A stretch of DNA of 11,417 bases from Flavobacteriales bacterium UBA4474 (GTDB taxonomy: Bacteria; Bacteroidota; Bacteroidia; Flavobacteriales_D; Sanyastnellaceae), in assembly GCA_002389295.1 (NCBI GenBank), contig DGOE01000176.1, positions 7,495 to 18,911 on the forward strand. Direction: 5' to 3'. The notes under the pieces were generated by a model. That model saw only the letters and a program-made list of their open reading frames with translations, searched no databases and was not told where the DNA came from. Both the position numbers and the translations under genes were made by a program. Positions 1-6,062 of this stretch are shown piece by piece (position 1 is the stretch's first letter; each line of letters starts with the position of its first letter).

Positions 1-11
1 AATATTCAAGC

Positions 12-809
12 ATGCGATTTTACTTTCTTCTCCCTGTGATTTTTCTTTTCGTGACCAGCTGTTCTTCTGATGGAGACGGCGGATGTACGGATTCCAGTGC
101 CACAAACTTTGATCCCAATGCGACGTCGGATGATGGCAGCTGCGAATATGACATGATCACCAATGGTTGTCCCAGTGAGTTGCCCTTTGACGGCTACACT
201 TATGACATTGTTGAAATTGGAGACCAGTGTTGGTTTGCGGAAAACCTGCAGTCCACTGCCTTTATGAACGGTGGGGACATTGACGAAATAACCGACGATG
301 CAGAGTGGAGTGAGTATGATTCTCCCGCCCAGTGCATCTACGAAAACGAACCGGCCAATTTGGCGACCTATGGACGCCTCTACAACGGCTACGCCGTGAC
401 GGGGGAACTGGCGTTGTGTCCAGAGGGCTGGCATATACCCTCGACCGAGGACTGGGAGGAACTTGAGGTCTTCATCGGTGTCCCTGTTGAAGACATTGGC
501 ACGTTGGCCACATGGTTGGGTGAAGAGGAGGGTGCGGGCGCATCCCTCAAGGCGACTTCAGGTTGGAGTAACGGTGGCTCGGGAACGGATGTCCACGGGT
601 TTTCGGGGATGCCGGGAGGCTCCCGTTTTTATTCGGATGGCTCGTTCTTCAGCGGTGGCGATCACGCCCTGTGGTGGACGACCTCTACCATATCTACTGC
701 CCTCAGCGAGCATCTTTTTCACCGTTCCCTTTGGAACCAACAGGATGGCATTTTGCAGGCGCATGTGCCCATGGAAGTCGGCGCGTCCATCCGTTGCCTA
801 CAGGACTAA
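12..809 (+). CDS. FISUMP-domain lipoprotein with one Cys-rich repeat
   Basis: Predicted exported lipoprotein of 265 residues. A hydrophobic signal (residues 2-16) ends in a lipobox with V14-T15-S16-C17, so the mature protein should be lipid-anchored at Cys17. Next comes one Cys-rich repeat at residues 24-44 (GCTD, then TNFDPNA, then DDGSC), the same repeat type found eight times in the next gene. Residues about 60-264 match the FISUMP type (Fibrobacter succinogenes major paralogous domain). Marks of this are a Y-x-I-V-x-I-G-x-Q-x-W-x-A-E-N-L block (64-79), Y-G-R-L-Y-N (120-125), C-P-E-G-W-H-I-P-S (136-144) followed by W148, and an S-I-R-C end. The domain is widespread in Bacteroidota surface proteins and has no firm biochemical role. 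The ATG at 12 is the only start that gives a signal peptide. Only 11 bases precede it, so its promoter lies outside the window. The gap to the next gene on the same strand is 118 bp, and I see no terminator in it. The family call is good; the function is unknown. Confidence 0.85.
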   Translation: MRFYFLLPVIFLFVTSCSSDGDGGCTDSSATNFDPNATSDDGSCEYDMITNGCPSELPFDGYTYDIVEIGDQCWFAENLQSTAFMNGGDIDEITDDAEWSEYDSPAQCIYENEPANLATYGRLYNGYAVTGELALCPEGWHIPSTEDWEELEVFIGVPVEDIGTLATWLGEEEGAGASLKATSGWSNGGSGTDVHGFSGMPGGSRFYSDGSFFSGGDHALWWTTSTISTALSEHLFHRSLWNQQDGILQAHVPMEVGASIRCLQD

Positions 810-902
810 GAGTCGGACGAATTGTGTGGATAAATTAAGTTGAGCAGGCATAATATATAGCTGTACTCGCGCATTTGAGGTTGATTGACAATCTCCCTAC
901 AT

Positions 903-922
903 TACTCGTAATCAAACGAGTA
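903..922 (+). promoter_or_regulatory. Short hairpin just upstream of a start codon
   Basis: TACTCGT (903-909) and ACGAGTA (916-922) form a perfect 7-bp inverted repeat with a 6-nt loop. It ends five bases before the ATG at 928, so in mRNA it would occupy the ribosome loading zone. No Shine-Dalgarno sequence is present. The hexamer TACTCG also occurs once more upstream at 864-869. The hairpin could be a translational control element or a dyad bound by a protein. The repeat is seen in the sequence; a role is inference. Confidence 0.4.
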
Positions 923-927
923 TTTTC

Positions 928-3900
928 ATGCCGCGCTTATCTATTGCTTTTGTTTTTCTATTGTTTTGTTTTTGTGCCTCGGCGCAAAAGGCACAACCCA
1001 TTTCCGTTCAGGAACCCACGGTTTCGGATCAATTTGAGCCCAAGGCCCTTTTGCACCCGAGGCAGCTGGCACAGAATGCCCAGTGGAACCCCCGGATGGT
1101 GCTGATCCAAGAACAACCACCCAAACCGGGAGAAAGGTCTGCATCCAGGGAAGAGGAGCGGCAATTGACAGAGGATAAATACCGCCAACTGCGCGAAAAT
1201 GATAGCTTGTGGCGAGAGGATACAGACAGCAATGAGCGCCCCGATGATGAAGGTGAAAACCGTTCGTCGGGCTTTTCAAGTGAGTCAATGGGAGGTACGC
1301 CCATTGTGGGCAACATCATTGATGGATATGGACCCACTTCTCTTCGTCCGCCGGACAACGCGATGGCGATCAACGGAAATGGAGACATCGTTTCTCTCAT
1401 CAATGGTAGGATTGAGATTTTTGATGAGGACGGCACCGAGCAGTTGAGTTCATCTGTTGCCGACTTTTTTTCGGCTGCAGGACCGTCCGCCACTGTATTT
1501 GATCCCCGGGTAGAATATTCCCAGAACAACAACAAATACGTCATCGTGGTGATGCACGGGTCTACGCCGTCCACCACCAAACTGTACTTGGCATTTTCTA
1601 CCACATCTGATCCCATGGACCCCTGGTGGTTTTATGTATTCGATGCGGACCTGTGTGCAGATGACGTTTCTTGGTTTGACTTCCCGAGTGTGGGCATGAG
1701 TTCCTCGGAGCTGTTCGTTTCGGGTAACCTCTTCACGCCTGTGGTGAATGACGCTGGAGAGACCAACAACAGTTTTGACCAGACCATCCTTTGGCAGATT
1801 GAGATGATGTCGGGATTTGTTGGGGCCAACGTCAGCGCCACCATTTTTTGCGATGTAAACAACTCCGGTGGGGGCAGCACGTTCACCATGGTCCCGATGT
1901 CCCACGGCTTTAGTTCTTATGGTCCCCAGATGTGGTTTGCTTCTACAAATGATGGCGCCAATATTCACTGGTGGCGCATATCGGGCGACTTGGATTCCTC
2001 GCCTACGCTGTCCTCTTTCGTCGGCGACATTCCCAATTATTCCGGTGCGGGAAGCTGTCCCCAATTGGATGAAAACAACCCACTTTCAGGCGGGGGGAAC
2101 CGGCTGAGGGATGGCTTCTTTCACGGCTCCAACATTTATTGCACCCATGCCCTCAACAACGGGAATGGGTGGTATGGCATCCGGGCTTACCGCATCAATA
2201 CCAACACGGGCGATGTGACGCATTCGGACATCTTGGGTTTGGACGGATATGACTACAGCTATCCCAGTATCGAGGCATGGGGCGCCAATTCCGCAACATG
2301 GGACGGGGAATGCATTCTCGGCTTCATGCGCACGGCCAGTGTGCAGTATCCGCAAATGAGGGCTGCTGTTTTGGGGTCGAATATGGTGTTCAACAGCAGT
2401 TTCCTTTTGAAAGGGGGAACCTCGGCCATTGGATTCAATGGTGTCAATGAAGATGGAACGCCCGCCACACAGCGCTGGGGAGACTATACGGATGCCCATT
2501 GGAGAGAAGGAACCGGCCACAGCGAAGTGTGGTTTTTCGCGCACGTTGGAGAGAGCAACAGCTACAAGAACTACATCGTTCAGGTTTCGGATGAATTCAA
2601 TGGGTGCACAGATCCTGGGGCCTGCAATTACGATCCGCTCGCGACCACAGACGATGGGTCTTGCGAAACAGCGAGTTGTACAGGCTGTATGAATGAGAAT
2701 GCCTGTAATTACAACCCTAATGCCACCATTGCAGGCCTGTGCCTGCTTCCAGGATGCACCGATGCTTCCGCCTGTAATTACAGCTTGTTTGCGGGCTGTA
2801 GTGACGGAAGTTGCTGTTACAACACCTGCCTCAAATTGAACATGGAGGATTCTTTCGGTGACGGCTGGAATGGTGCGACATATAACATAAGCAACCTGAG
2901 CACGGGCACATTGGCCTCAGGAACCATGGAGAACGGTTTTTCTGAGACTGTGACGCTGCCATGCGCTGAAGCGGGGTGTTATGAGATTGAGGTAACGAAC
3001 GGCATTTTCCCTGGAGAAATCTCTTGGAGTATCGAAGCGGATGAGAGTGGATTCGTATTCTATTTCCCCGGTTTTGAGCCAACCGTGGATACGGTGGCAA
3101 CAGGGGGTGCTGGCAGCTCGGTTATTTTCACTGTTGGAGGAGGTGGTGAAGACGGCGGTTGCACGGACAATGCGGCCTGTAACTATGATGATACTGCGCT
3201 TTGTGATGATGGGTCCTGTTGTTACGAGAACTGTATTTCCATTTTGATGACGGACGATTTTGGCGATGGTTGGAACAACAACATTTGGGTCGTTTCGGAC
3301 TTGGAATCAGGAGAAATTGTGGAGACGGGCACACTCAGCGAGGGCGCCGTGGGAGAAGGCCTGGCCTGTCTGCCAGACGGTTGCTATGGATTTTCAATCG
3401 ACGCTGACGCCGGTCTTTTTGCCTATGAAATTGGCTGGACCATCATGGTCGGGGATGTCGAAGTGGGCGCCGGTGGATACTTGGATGAAACCTCGTTTTT
3501 GGTTGGAACGGGTGTGGAAACGGCTGGATGTACGGATGCCAATGCGTGCAATTATGATTACACCGCCTTGTGCGATGATGGCAGTTGTTGTTTCTCGAAC
3601 TGTGGATCCTTGCTCTTGCTGGATTCCTATGGTGATGGATGGAATGGCGGGTCTTTGAACCTGTCAAGTACTGACGGCAGCATGGCGCCCATGATTTGGA
3701 CCTTGGTGGGGGGAGATGAAGATGAAGTCACCCTTTGCTTGGAGGATGGCTGCTACTTGTTGAGCACCAGCGAAGGTCAATGGCCAGAGGAGGTCTCTTG
3801 GTTGTTCAATGTCTCGGGAAGCATTACCGGAGGCGGAATGGACTATGATGAGACGTTGATTGGAATCAATTCCCTCTTGGGCTGCACGGATGCGATGGCG

Positions 3901-4209
3901 TGCAATTATGATGAGCTGGCTGTGTGTGATGACGGAACATGCCGAACTGCAGGATGTATGGATGCGGCTGCATGCAACTTTGACCCGGATGTGGATTGTG
4001 GCGATGCCGCCCTGTGCAATTACGCGTGTTGGGGATGCACCTATGCTGAGGCAGACAACTACAATTCATCGTCGACTTATGATGATGGATCATGTGAGTT
4101 TCCGTCAGGAGAAGAGCCCGACTGCCTGGGAGACTTGAACGGAGACTTGGCCGTTACTGTGGCTGACCTGCTGGTGCTGCTCGGTGTCTTTAGTTCAATG
4201 TGTGAATGA
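928..4209 (+). CDS. Secreted mosaic protein: propeller-like domain, Cys-rich repeats, GDGWN modules, dockerin-like end
   Basis: Secreted protein of 1093 residues. The signal peptide (about 1-20) ends in A-S-A-Q. Residues 23-117 are polar and rich in Glu, Arg and Ser and are probably a linker. Residues about 118-556 resemble a propeller-like domain of uncharacterised bacterial secreted proteins: PPDNAMA (141-147), an FDPR motif near 192, a T-T-S-D-P-x-x-P-W block near 228, and RWGDY (516-520). Eight Cys-rich repeats of about 21 residues start at 559, 586, 609, 744, 867, 985, 1009 and 1036. Most read GC[TM]D, then ACNY, then DDGSC. Three longer modules follow repeats 3, 4 and 5, each opening with a GDGWN motif (W647, W782, W905) and holding a late GCY motif. 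The protein ends with one EF-hand-like loop (D1069, N1071, D1073, D1080) that resembles half a dockerin. No canonical T9SS tail is seen, so its route across the outer membrane is unclear. The many cysteines suggest disulfide-linked extracellular units. A role in adhesion or surface structure is a guess. Confidence 0.85.
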   Translation: MPRLSIAFVFLLFCFCASAQKAQPISVQEPTVSDQFEPKALLHPRQLAQNAQWNPRMVLIQEQPPKPGERSASREEERQLTEDKYRQLRENDSLWREDTDSNERPDDEGENRSSGFSSESMGGTPIVGNIIDGYGPTSLRPPDNAMAINGNGDIVSLINGRIEIFDEDGTEQLSSSVADFFSAAGPSATVFDPRVEYSQNNNKYVIVVMHGSTPSTTKLYLAFSTTSDPMDPWWFYVFDADLCADDVSWFDFPSVGMSSSELFVSGNLFTPVVNDAGETNNSFDQTILWQIEMMSGFVGANVSATIFCDVNNSGGGSTFTMVPMSHGFSSYGPQMWFASTNDGANIHWWRISGDLDSSPTLSSFVGDIPNYSGAGSCPQLDENNPLSGGGNRLRDGFFHGSNIYCTHALNNGNGWYGIRAYRINTNTGDVTHSDILGLDGYDYSYPSIEAWGANSATWDGECILGFMRTASVQYPQMRAAVLGSNMVFNSSFLLKGGTSAIGFNGVNEDGTPATQRWGDYTDAHWREGTGHSEVWFFAHVGESNSYKNYIVQVSDEFNGCTDPGACNYDPLATTDDGSCETASCTGCMNENACNYNPNATIAGLCLLPGCTDASACNYSLFAGCSDGSCCYNTCLKLNMEDSFGDGWNGATYNISNLSTGTLASGTMENGFSETVTLPCAEAGCYEIEVTNGIFPGEISWSIEADESGFVFYFPGFEPTVDTVATGGAGSSVIFTVGGGGEDGGCTDNAACNYDDTALCDDGSCCYENCISILMTDDFGDGWNNNIWVVSDLESGEIVETGTLSEGAVGEGLACLPDGCYGFSIDADAGLFAYEIGWTIMVGDVEVGAGGYLDETSFLVGTGVETAGCTDANACNYDYTALCDDGSCCFSNCGSLLLLDSYGDGWNGGSLNLSSTDGSMAPMIWTLVGGDEDEVTLCLEDGCYLLSTSEGQWPEEVSWLFNVSGSITGGGMDYDETLIGINSLLGCTDAMACNYDELAVCDDGTCRTAGCMDAAACNFDPDVDCGDAALCNYACWGCTYAEADNYNSSSTYDDGSCEFPSGEEPDCLGDLNGDLAVTVADLLVLLGVFSSMCE

Positions 4210-4230
4210 CCATCTTTGACGGATGGTCAT
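4206..4230 (+). promoter_or_regulatory. Perfect hairpin spanning a stop codon and the next start codon
   Basis: ATGACCATC (4206-4214) pairs without mismatch with GATGGTCAT (4222-4230) across a 7-nt loop. The 5' arm holds the TGA stop (4207-4209) of the large secreted protein. The 3' arm holds the ATG at 4223 and the first two bases of the in-frame ATG at 4229 of the following lipoprotein gene. No T-tract follows (the next bases are GAAGATAAAG), so it does not look like an intrinsic terminator. Ribosomes finishing the upstream gene would open the stem and expose the start, which fits translational coupling. This function is inferred from geometry. Confidence 0.5.
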
Positions 4231-4723
4231 GAAGATAAAGGGAGGCGCCTGTCCCGAAACTGGGGCAGGTCGTCTCTTGTGTTGGGTGGCGTTTGCGGTG
4301 CCGATGTTCGCCGGGTGTGCGGGAGGTGAGCAGACACCAGATGCACCTGCTGCGCCGAGTGCCGACCTCATGGAGGCATCGGAAGCCGCGCCAATCCCTT
4401 TCCACGAGGGCGCCTTGGAAGTCTTGTCTTTCACCCTGGACTCCATTGTCGATATGCAAGGGGTTCCGGTGGCGGCCGTGGAAGTGGAAGAACCGGACCT
4501 TGTGCTCCACTTCACCGCTGAGGGGAGGGAGGACGCGAGGATCTGGATTCTGGACCCCGCTACAGGTGTGATTCAACAGCAGCTTTACGCCGGCCGCGTC
4601 AAACCAGGTTTAAATGCGTTTCGCTTCCAGCACGACCCGCTGCCCAAAGGACTTTGGGAAGTGGTGGTGGCGTTTCAGGGAGGGTTGGACACGGTCCAAA
4701 CCGTCCGCTTCAACAAGAAGTAG
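4223..4723 (+). CDS. Small lipoprotein of unknown function with a C-terminal beta-sandwich-like region
   Basis: Predicted lipoprotein of 166 residues (164 if the second in-frame ATG at 4229 is used). A hydrophobic stretch (residues 18-30) leads to a lipobox F29-A30-G31-C32. Residues 33-60 are an Ala/Pro/Glu-rich linker. The rest (about 62-166) has alternating hydrophobic strands, including L-V-L-H-F (93-97), I-W-I-L-D-P-A-T-G (107-115), L-P-K-G-L-W-E-V (140-147) and a basic C-terminus. This order resembles the FlgD-Ig or T9SS-tail type of beta-sandwich, but it is weak by eye and no family is assigned. The start lies only 13 bp after the stop of the large secreted protein and inside a hairpin, which suggests one transcript and coupled translation. 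The gene ends 5 bp from the end of the convergent GH16 gene, which leaves no room for a separate terminator. Confidence 0.7.
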   Translation: MVMKIKGGACPETGAGRLLCWVAFAVPMFAGCAGGEQTPDAPAAPSADLMEASEAAPIPFHEGALEVLSFTLDSIVDMQGVPVAAVEVEEPDLVLHFTAEGREDARIWILDPATGVIQQQLYAGRVKPGLNAFRFQHDPLPKGLWEVVVAFQGGLDTVQTVRFNKK

Positions 4724-4728
4724 CTGGC

Positions 4729-5904
4729 TTATTGGAAGACCCGGACGTAGTCGATGGCCATGAATTGCGGGAAGGTGGTGGAGGCATTGGGATAGCCCGG
4801 CCACTGTCCACCTACGGCGACATTCAGGATAAAGAAGAAGGGGTTGTCAAAGGGGTAGGGCTGGCTGCCCGTGACGTTGGCATCGATGCTGTAAAAAGGG
4901 GTGTCGTCCAGCAGCCAGGTGATGCCGTTTTCATCCCAGTCGATCGAGTAGACGTGGAATTCGTCCGCAAAGGATTGGCCAAAGGGGAGGTTGGTCGCTT
5001 GGCCCACATAATTGTGCTGCGTCCAATCGGCGCCAAAGTGGACGGTGCCGTGCACCACATTGGGCGCTGACCCGATGAGCTCCATGATGTCGATTTCCCC
5101 GCAGGCAGGCCAGCCGGCGGAGGGAAAATTGCCCCCCAGCATCCAGATGGCCGGCCAAATTCCCTGTCCAAAGGGGAGCACCGCGCGCACGTCGATGCGG
5201 CCGTATTGGAATTCCTGCAACCCTATGGACTTCATTCGCGCCGAAGTGTATTGGTTGCCTTCGTCTTCGGCCACAATCAGCAGGTTGCCATTGGACAGGT
5301 ATGCGTTGTCGCTGCTGGAAGTGTAGTTCTGCAGTTCTTGGTTGCCCCAGCCGCTGGCGCCGAGGTCGTAGGTCCAATTTTGGAGGTCGATGGCCTCACC
5401 GTTGAATTCATCCGACCAGACGAGGGCCTTTCCGGGGTAACCCTCGGCGGAGGTGTACCCTTGGTCGGTGACCCAAATCACCGTGTCGTCATTGCGTATG
5501 GTGCCGATGGCTTCCTGCGTGCCCCCTGCGAGCACGGCATTGCTGGAGCCGGTGAGGACCACACGAAACTCCTCGTCTTCCTCCTTGTATTCGTCGATGA
5601 CGATCTCGACGAAAATGGAGGCTGAAGCCGTTCCGGCAGGAATGGTGAGGGAATCCGATACATGGATGTAGTCGTTGTCCGCCTCGGCGGTCAAGGCGCG
5701 CGTCTCGAAGCGCACTGTGATGTCCCGTGTGGTCGAAGCATTGAGCACCAAGGGGAACTCAAAGACACTGTTGGCCTCGGTCTCCTCTGCACTGATGTTG
5801 ATGGGGAAGCTGATTTCGGGTACAAAAACAGGACCTTCTTCTGGGGTGCATCCGCCCAAAAAGCAAGAGGCAATGACGAGCGAGAGCAGGGCGGATGGTT
5901 TCAT
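4729..5904 (-). CDS. GH16 laminarinase-type glucanase, lipoprotein with Calx-beta domain
   Basis: Glycoside hydrolase of 391 residues, probably an endo-beta-1,3-glucanase at the cell surface. Residues 1-18 are a signal ending in the lipobox L16-G17-G18-C19. Residues about 31-141 look like a Calx-beta domain with acidic patches (an EYKEEDEEF block near 105-113). Residues 161-391 are a full GH16 domain: W-S-D-E-F-N near its start, then G-Q-G-I-W-P-A-I-W-M-L, then the catalytic E-I-D-I-M-E motif (E270 nucleophile, D272, E275 acid/base). The E-x-D-x-x-E spacing is the beta-bulge form seen in laminarinases, agarases and kappa-carrageenases. The E-x-D-x-E form belongs to lichenases and XTH enzymes. 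The W-P-A-x-W-M-L block favours laminarinase. ATG at 5904 was chosen: an upstream TTG at 5925 would add seven residues before the signal and lies inside a promoter-like box. It is divergent from the GH5 gene, which supports joint action on one glucan. Confidence 0.9.
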   Translation of the reverse strand: MKPSALLSLVIASCFLGGCTPEEGPVFVPEISFPINISAEETEANSVFEFPLVLNASTTRDITVRFETRALTAEADNDYIHVSDSLTIPAGTASASIFVEIVIDEYKEEDEEFRVVLTGSSNAVLAGGTQEAIGTIRNDDTVIWVTDQGYTSAEGYPGKALVWSDEFNGEAIDLQNWTYDLGASGWGNQELQNYTSSSDNAYLSNGNLLIVAEDEGNQYTSARMKSIGLQEFQYGRIDVRAVLPFGQGIWPAIWMLGGNFPSAGWPACGEIDIMELIGSAPNVVHGTVHFGADWTQHNYVGQATNLPFGQSFADEFHVYSIDWDENGITWLLDDTPFYSIDANVTGSQPYPFDNPFFFILNVAVGGQWPGYPNASTTFPQFMAIDYVRVFQ

Positions 5905-6062
5905 GATGCGTTTGAAAGTGGGCAAAGATAACCGCCGCTACAGGGGGCTGAATCCAGTTCATGCCCGGTTTTGGACATGCCAACCCTTTGGTTCCGTTTT
6001 TGATACCGTCTTCGTTCCTTTTGATCAGGCTCTGGTCTTGTCGAAGTGTATTTTTACGACAG
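5905..6062. promoter_or_regulatory. Shared divergent control region between GH16 and GH5 genes
   Basis: This 158-bp gap must hold the promoters of both glucanase genes. The GH16 side has a TATCTTTG box. On the GH5 side only a weak candidate is seen (TATTTTTA at 6049-6056), without a well-placed TTG. CATGCC occurs twice (5960-5965 and 5976-5981), and AACC-CTTT-GGTT (5982-5993) is a small dyad. No strong operator-like palindrome stands out. Joint regulation of the two enzymes is plausible from the layout only. Confidence 0.4.
5923..5930 (-). promoter_or_regulatory. Bacteroidota -7 box for the GH16 gene
   Basis: On the - strand this reads TATCTTTG, a full match to the Bacteroidota sigma-ABfr -7 consensus TAnnTTTG. 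TTC, one base off the -33 TTG, lies 19 nt upstream (5950-5952). Transcription would begin a few bases downstream and leave a short leader before the ATG at 5904. The box match is direct; promoter activity is inferred. Confidence 0.45.

Noticed and set aside
810..927. Terminator or clear promoter in the gap between the first two genes
   Set aside because: No stem followed by a T-tract and no TAnnTTTG box was found. Only the short dyad at 903-922 stands out.
1450..2064. Open frame of 204 codons on the - strand opposite the large secreted protein
   Set aside because: It is antisense to a gene with clear domains. Its translation is low in complexity with no recognisable motif.
2602..4100. CRISPR-like or tandem DNA repeat array
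   Set aside because: The periodicity is in the protein. Copies have diverged in DNA, the spacing is uneven, and the frame is open throughout, so this is a repeat-containing gene.
4248..4269. CCTGTCCC / GGGGCAGG inverted repeat near the start of the small lipoprotein gene
   Set aside because: It needs a G-U pair, lies inside the coding sequence and has no T-tract, so it is probably a chance result of base composition.
5905..5925. TTG start at 5925 for the GH16 gene
   Set aside because: It overlaps the TATCTTTG promoter-like box and adds seven residues before a complete lipoprotein signal. The ATG at 5904 is the better start.
6049..6056. TATTTTTA as a -7 box for the GH5 gene
   Set aside because: It misses the final G of TAnnTTTG and has no TTG at the usual distance. 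The nearest TTGs give spacers of about 10 or 25 nt.
5961..6062. Longer GH5 N-terminus starting at ATG 5961
   Set aside because: The added 34 residues would put an odd hydrophobic and Cys/Arg-containing stretch before the signal peptide. The ATG at 6063 gives a standard signal peptide directly.
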